Shown piece by piece: positions 33,601 through 36,687 of a stretch of DNA of 36,687 nucleotides. The notes beneath the pieces were generated by a model. The model was not told the DNA's origin. It ran no database searches and was given only the letters and a program-made list of their open reading frames with translations. Positions within the stretch are counted from its first letter, which is position 1, and each line of letters opens with the position of its first letter. Source of the DNA: Bacteroidota bacterium (GTDB lineage: Bacteria; Bacteroidota; Bacteroidia; Bacteroidales; GCA-2748055); NCBI GenBank assembly GCA_024244665.1, contig JAAEOI010000285.1:1-36687 (forward strand), written 5' to 3'. A program made the position numbers and the translations under genes.

Positions 33601-35640
33601 TGGCAGGACTCCTCCATGGATCCACTCTACCAGGTATCTGCAATGGCTGATGGAGTCTACCATGTAACTGCAAGCAATGCTTTTTGCGACTACAGTGATA
33701 CTTCCTTTGTCCATCGCCTGATCGCGGATGTGGGTGTGACGGATGTCCTGGATCCTGTTTCAGCCTGTGAGCTGGGTGCATCGGTCAGACCGGTAATTGA
33801 GGTGGCGAATTTTGGTACCGACACCCTGTATGTGGGTGATGAAATCCCGGTGCGCTACCAGATTGATGGGGACGCAGTCATCGAGGAGCTTGCCCTAATT
33901 GCAGAGATGGTGCTACCCGACAGTACCTTCGGATATACCTTTAGCACAGCCTCCGATATGACCGGAGTGGGAAGTTATTCCTTGTCGTTCTTTACCGAAC
34001 TCCCCTTTGATGACGCAGCAGCGAACGATGCATTGAATCCGGTCATCGAGGTCTTCGGGTTTACCCCGGTTGACCTGGGGCCCGATAAGCTTGTCAGAGC
34101 CTTTGAATATACACTCGACGCAGGAGCAGGCTATGACACATACCTGTGGCAGGATGGCTCGACCGACCGGACCCTGGTGATCGATACCACCGGGCAGTAT
34201 GCGGTCACGGTGAAGCTGGGAACCATGTGCGAGAACTCTGACACATTGGGAGTGACTATGCTGATCCCGGATCTGGGAGTAACAGAACTCTTAAATCCCC
34301 GGTCGGGATGCGGACTTTCCGCTACAGAAAATGTGGAGTTTTATGTTTTGAACCTTGGTACTGATACCCTGCAGACAATAGATACGGTTGCTGTTATTTA
34401 CCAGTTGAACGGGGGCCCGCTGATCTATGACACCCTCGGTATTGATGGGAAAGTATTACCTGGAGAGGCGATACTGTTCACTTCGGCCCTAACAGTTGAT
34501 GTCAGCAGTATAGGAAGCTATCAGTTCTCTGTTGATATCTCCTTTACCAGTGACCTGGTACCGGCCAATGATGGATTTGATCAAACCATTGAAGTTTTCA
34601 ATCCTCCCTTTGTTACACTGGGATCAGACCAGGTGGTGAATGCGAAAACATACACCCTGGATGCGGGTGATGGATATGTTTCCTATTTATGGCAGGATGG
34701 ATCTGTCAGCCAGCAATTTGTTGTGGATTTCAACAATCAGACTCAGGATTCGTCATACTATGTCGCCATCACAGATGCAAACGGCTGCGTGGCCTCTGAT
34801 GAGGTAAGGATCAGTTTCGATCTGTGGGATGTTGGTTTCTCCTCCTTCTATAGCCCGGGTTCGGCCTGCGCGCTTACTGACCAGGAGGTACTTACACTCT
34901 ATGTTAAAAATACAGGAACGAATCCAATTGTGGATGAATCGGTGCGTGTTGTTACCCGGGTGGATGACGGCCTTCCCATAACCTCCCTGAAAAGTATATT
35001 CGAGGCCCTTAATCCGGGCGATTCAATTGAGTTTCGTTTCGGGTCCACCTTTGACTTTTCTGCTTTAGGGGATCACACCCTGCAGGCCACCTGTTCGTAT
35101 GTGCAGGATGTAGATCCATTTAATGATACCCTGGATGTGATTGTTACACATTTTGGCTTTCCTGAACCTGAACTTGGCGGGGTTAATGACACACTGCTCA
35201 CTACAGTGCCACACATGCTGGATGCCGGAGCCGGTTACAGCTTTTACGAGTGGAACGGAGTTGCGGGGCGCCAGACCTACAATGCCACCCGTTATGGATG
35301 GTATAAGCTTGAGGTTTCAACCCCGGAGGGTTGTGTTGGCAGCGATTCCATTTTCCTGGTCTCATTAACCGGTATGGAGGATCTGTTCCTGCCAGGTGAG
35401 CTGAAGGTCTACCCTGTACCATCATCCCGGCAATTACATATTGAATACAGGAATGATGCGGCTGAAAATCTGGTCCTGGACATCTTCGATTCAATGGGGC
35501 GAAAAATCCTTATTAAACAATTCTCCGGTGTTAGGGAGATCACCGAGACTGTAGATGTGACAGTTTTGTCCGGGGGAGTATATTTCCTGAGGCTTCGTTC
35601 AGAAAATCAAAGTCTGGTAAGGCAGATAATTATACATTAA
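30640..35640 (+). CDS. giant multidomain surface protein, T9SS type A cargo
   Basis: 1666 aa. Signal peptide (FLYTVLLLIGFIHPLSGQ). An N-terminal choice-of-anchor/MAM-like domain comes first (about 30-205: FYESFDDSPGSKPGGWT ... GWGVGIDDVRV). A sialidase-N-terminal-like (BNR-associated) domain follows (about 215-365), then two further MAM-like lectin folds (about 370-540 and 650-840; each ends GI-DDI or WNIEDFSL). After one free CARDB-like domain there are four composite units of CARDB-like plus a TLDAGxGYxxYLWQDGS module. The C-terminus is a Por-secretion type A sorting domain (about 1585-1666: LKVYPVPSSRQLHIEY, DIFDSMGRKIL, GVYFLRLRSENQSLVRQIIIH). No protease or glycosidase catalytic site was found, so it is probably an adhesin or matrix protein. 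Divergent from the PKD cargo gene. Confidence 0.93.
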   Translation: MGKRPIHSPVKLKLPRFLYTVLLLIGFIHPLSGQDTLFYESFDDSPGSKPGGWTTELEAGDSKWQFVNGGGTKSPEIPGSRRPTAAYSEPVNALYFFESLEGNEVVLVTPPINLEFGIRPELRFMHAQREGNLGFGSFHDELRIYYKTHFDSAWTEVKKIAEYTDEVYDWTEQTVILPEEAFVPECYFAFKAKTNYGWGVGIDDVRVIETEIQARQIDTITISQEYTGIIPTGSRNNPLLRLDLSVKGNSGTLLLNSLDLFSLNTFDGDIDTDGVKIFYNYDNKNFYAANVFDSAMFVLGEARFTSLDFNLPSGYTSLWITYDMKTDAVHNNLADAMFKAGSINIGGSTYPQSDDSPDGSRVIQESVFYDDFSTDMGWLLAGDFERDRPRGLGGQSLGNPDPEFAAGDTMVLGNDLTGLGSNIGDYEASLGKYENLATSPAVDLFYYNDVKLNFLRWLNVANNDTASIEMSLDGGISWSEVWANNNNVFADGEWKSSTLELSGANRQPEVQMRFNLGPTTPTDHLSGWNIEDFSLTGNYVEYDVGPVALVSPVTGCGHSAAETFRIRVENFGPAATPDNIPVRYSIDGGESYTEDVISGAIAHEGQREFDFTAMADLSEPGVYDVILQTTLDVDEDTTNNLFDTVLYVDPSYDLPYIQDFEKGADFWRAEGSNATFEYGVPLGSIIHTTGSGEYAWVTNLDGDYSDNEDSYLVGPCFDFSGIDYPVFECKIFVNTENGNDGINLEYSFDNGQTWTRLGKLGDGDAYDWNWYNSDVIASLSGGHGWTGDSGDWQTSRILMDTTVFRNMAGVKFRFHFSSDASGRVEGIGIDDILIYDAPRDLGVMSIEYPIDGCAQEIGDHVAVTIKNFGLDTLMVGDTIIAGYDIEAGPTVTDTLILTADLLSGSTMPFVFSEPLTVTSAGSKTIYAFTLLADDIDFYNESVTNDTAMKSFEVAETPIVDLPRDIYTVRPDTIVLDAYTGEPTDTYLWQDSSMDPLYQVSAMADGVYHVTASNAFCDYSDTSFVHRLIADVGVTDVLDPVSACELGASVRPVIEVANFGTDTLYVGDEIPVRYQIDGDAVIEELALIAEMVLPDSTFGYTFSTASDMTGVGSYSLSFFTELPFDDAAANDALNPVIEVFGFTPVDLGPDKLVRAFEYTLDAGAGYDTYLWQDGSTDRTLVIDTTGQYAVTVKLGTMCENSDTLGVTMLIPDLGVTELLNPRSGCGLSATENVEFYVLNLGTDTLQTIDTVAVIYQLNGGPLIYDTLGIDGKVLPGEAILFTSALTVDVSSIGSYQFSVDISFTSDLVPANDGFDQTIEVFNPPFVTLGSDQVVNAKTYTLDAGDGYVSYLWQDGSVSQQFVVDFNNQTQDSSYYVAITDANGCVASDEVRISFDLWDVGFSSFYSPGSACALTDQEVLTLYVKNTGTNPIVDESVRVVTRVDDGLPITSLKSIFEALNPGDSIEFRFGSTFDFSALGDHTLQATCSYVQDVDPFNDTLDVIVTHFGFPEPELGGVNDTLLTTVPHMLDAGAGYSFYEWNGVAGRQTYNATRYGWYKLEVSTPEGCVGSDSIFLVSLTGMEDLFLPGELKVYPVPSSRQLHIEYRNDAAENLVLDIFDSMGRKILIKQFSGVREITETVDVTVLSGGVYFLRLRSENQSLVRQIIIH
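33156..35370. repeat. four composite CARDB + LDAG/WQDGS repeat units
   Basis: Each unit is about 550 bp. It starts D-V/L-G-V/F-x-x-x-x-x-P-x-S/D-x-C, continues with a CARDB-like beta sandwich (V-x-N-x-G-T-D-T-L), and ends with L-G-x-D-x-x-x-x-x-x-x-T-L-D-A-G-x-G-Y-x-x-Y-L-W-Q-D-G-S. The first unit is diverged (DAYTGEPTDTYLWQDSS) and so is the fourth (MLDAGAGYSFYEWNG). Confidence 0.75.
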
Positions 35641-35665
35641 ATTTGATTCAGCAAAGCATTAAGAT

Positions 35666-36241
35666 TCAAGATAATTTTCCTGCCTGGACCCTGATCCCCA
35701 GCCTTGGTTCCAGCGACCAGCTGGCATGATCCTCCATGGCGCTTACGTCAGCCCTAAAGTCGTCTCCGACTGGTACTGCCACAGCCTTCAGACCGAGGTA
35801 GTGACAGGCCTTTAAAAATGCGGGGTGGGCAGTCTCAGGAAGGACTACCTCCCAGTGAGTGTCACCCTTTGCCTTTCCCTTTGCCTTTTCCATTGCCGAA
35901 TCTCGTGCTACTTTCAACGCAAGGAATATGCTCTCGGAACCTCCCGAGGTGATATTCCCGGCAGTTCGCTGATCGCCGTGCATCAATTCCACAGCCATCC
36001 AGGTAATATCCTTTTCGAAATCCTTCAGGGAGGGAAAGGTGGAGGGATTGAGAGTGCTTTCGTGCAGAAAAGCATTCAGGTACTCTTCAGAGAGTTTCGA
36101 ATAGGGATTCCCCGGGTGGTAGACAAAACCGAATACCTTACCCTGGCCCCACCTGGCATCAGCTGATTTGAACTCATGAAGCCGCCTGAACAGATCGGCC
36201 CCTGAACGGCCATTCTCCCGAAATAGTTGATGAATTTTCAT
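35666..36241 (-). pseudogene. truncated sphingosine-1-phosphate-lyase-like PLP decarboxylase fragment
   Basis: 191 codons from ATG 36241. Residues 1-171 match the N-terminal half of bacterial group II PLP decarboxylases related to sphingosine-1-phosphate lyase: MKIHQLFRENGRSGADLF, WGQGKVFGFVYHPG, LNPSTFPSLKDFEKDI, MHGDQRTAGNITSGGSESIFLA, LPETAHPAFLKACHYLG, DFRADVSAMED. The similarity stops at about 35729 and a foreign tail (HASWSLEPRLGIRVQ...) leads to a stop. The region with the Schiff-base lysine and the C-terminal domain is absent, so the product cannot be an active enzyme. It starts 5 bp after a short membrane-protein tail and is convergent with the type A cargo gene. It could be a real gene truncation or an assembly join. 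Confidence 0.75.
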
Positions 36242-36246
36242 ACTTT

Positions 36247-36453
36247 TTATTTTAGTAGATATGCAAGGCCAAGGCCAAGATAATTCCCCAGGGCATACCC
36301 TATCAGCCAGCAGTTCTGCAAAGTTGGCCATGGATCCCAAGGAAAGAGCGAACACAAGGAGGAGATAGTTAGCAGTGGAGAATGTACAGGGAAGATGCCT
36401 GATCCCTGGATGAAATGATGAAACAATTCCCAGTGTAGTAATCCCGAGTATAA
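36247..36453 (-). pseudogene. membrane-protein C-terminal fragment upstream of the lyase fragment
   Basis: A 68-codon frame on the minus strand, bounded by stops, ends in CWLIGYALGNYLGLGLAYLL-K at a stop 5 bp before the lyase-like ATG. The last 20 residues look like a transmembrane helix with small residues, and PWDPWPTLQNCW precedes it. There is no start codon in a sensible place. It may be the 3' end of a small membrane protein that once preceded the lyase gene. The 302-codon frame that runs through the same DNA in another register is rejected as a fusion. Confidence 0.3.
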
Positions 36454-36454
36454 T

Positions 36455-36586
36455 TATTGGTTCGGATAACTTCTGGACCTCGTGGAGGGACAGTGGTTTT
36501 TCTCCGCGGATTCTACGGTAGGCACTGTCATTACTTATTTCCAGGATGTCCGAAACTTCATAGACGAGGGACAAATGATCAGGAAG
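36455..36586 (-). pseudogene. HTH-regulator fragment (Bacteroidota SAYRRIRGEKPLS type)
   Basis: One frame reads LPDHLSLVYEVSDILEISND and then SAYRRIRGEKPLSLHEVQKL. This is the N-terminal HTH of a Bacteroidota family of DNA-binding proteins that begin with a conserved L-S-L-V-x-E-V-x-x-x-L-x-I-S-x-D-S-A-Y-R-R-I-R-G-E-K. The frame is closed a short way upstream (stop near 36617) and loses similarity after KLSE. A plausible N-terminus for it continues in another frame toward the window end, so a frameshift is likely. It is read as a relic. Confidence 0.55.
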
Positions 36587-36687
36587 GGAAAAGCAGGATG
36601 GGCAGGTTGGATTCCCTCAGGATTTTCCTGAACAGGTTTGATTTGAATAGTTTCTCAAATATACCCCATTTATGGAAGGAAAATGAG

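Noticed and set aside
35666..36574. A single 302-aa gene joining an HTH start with the PLP lyase-like half
   Set aside because: Its only start is TTG, the central 70 residues match nothing coherent, and both ends show similarity breaks. Separate fragments explain the sequence better.

Overview
The window looks like a chromosomal segment of a marine or sediment Bacteroidota, probably Bacteroidales/Marinilabiliales-like. The evidence is two giant secreted proteins with type IX secretion C-terminal domains (one type A, one type B), a Reg_prop/Y_Y_Y propeller histidine kinase, a PKD-rich protein, sulfatase and GHL-type glycoside hydrolase-like enzymes, A-rich translation starts and TAnnTTTG-type -7 promoter boxes. 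No rRNA, tRNA, CRISPR array, insertion sequence or phage module was seen.

Layout. 1-6 kb: a truncated TPR sensor protein, a small ORF, an exported heavy-metal-associated (HMA) protein with its own promoter, a REC-SpoIIE phosphatase, and a minus-strand operon of exported thioredoxin, PQQ-type propeller and cysteine-rich MarR regulator. 6-12 kb: a propeller histidine kinase, a GHL-like lipoprotein and a GAF-SpoIIE phosphatase. 12-16.5 kb: a small CxxC...WHL protein, a polytopic membrane protein, a second PQQ-type propeller lipoprotein, a cold-shock protein, and a secreted zinc-ribbon protein behind a small ORF.

16.5-23.1 kb is the most unusual part: one tight minus-strand operon. In order of transcription it encodes (i) a PstS-like substrate-binding domain joined through a membrane helix to a GcvH-like domain, (ii) a Tat-exported four-cluster ferredoxin with a C-terminal anchor, (iii) an NrfD/PsrC-like membrane quinone-interacting subunit, (iv) a second membrane-anchored GcvH-like protein, (v) a small Fis-like HTH protein, and (vi) a sulfatase. 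No catalytic molybdopterin subunit is present. Both GcvH-like domains carry Gly where the lipoyl-lysine should be, followed by Lys, in a shared QDGK turn. I read this as a membrane redox or sensing module in which non-lipoylated GcvH folds act on the cytoplasmic face; that function is inference. Several perfect dyads lie upstream of it.

23.3-24.2 kb has a 28-codon remnant of a Rossmann-fold oxidoreductase and an exported protein-L-isoaspartate methyltransferase. 24.6-35.6 kb is a divergent pair of giant T9SS cargo genes: a 1947-aa protein with IgGFc-binding-like and about 15 PKD domains built from an alternating two-domain super-repeat, and a 1666-aa protein with adhesin-like and CARDB-like composite repeats. 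The last kilobase is a mosaic of gene fragments: a sphingosine-1-phosphate-lyase-like PLP enzyme cut before its catalytic lysine, a short membrane-protein tail and an HTH fragment.
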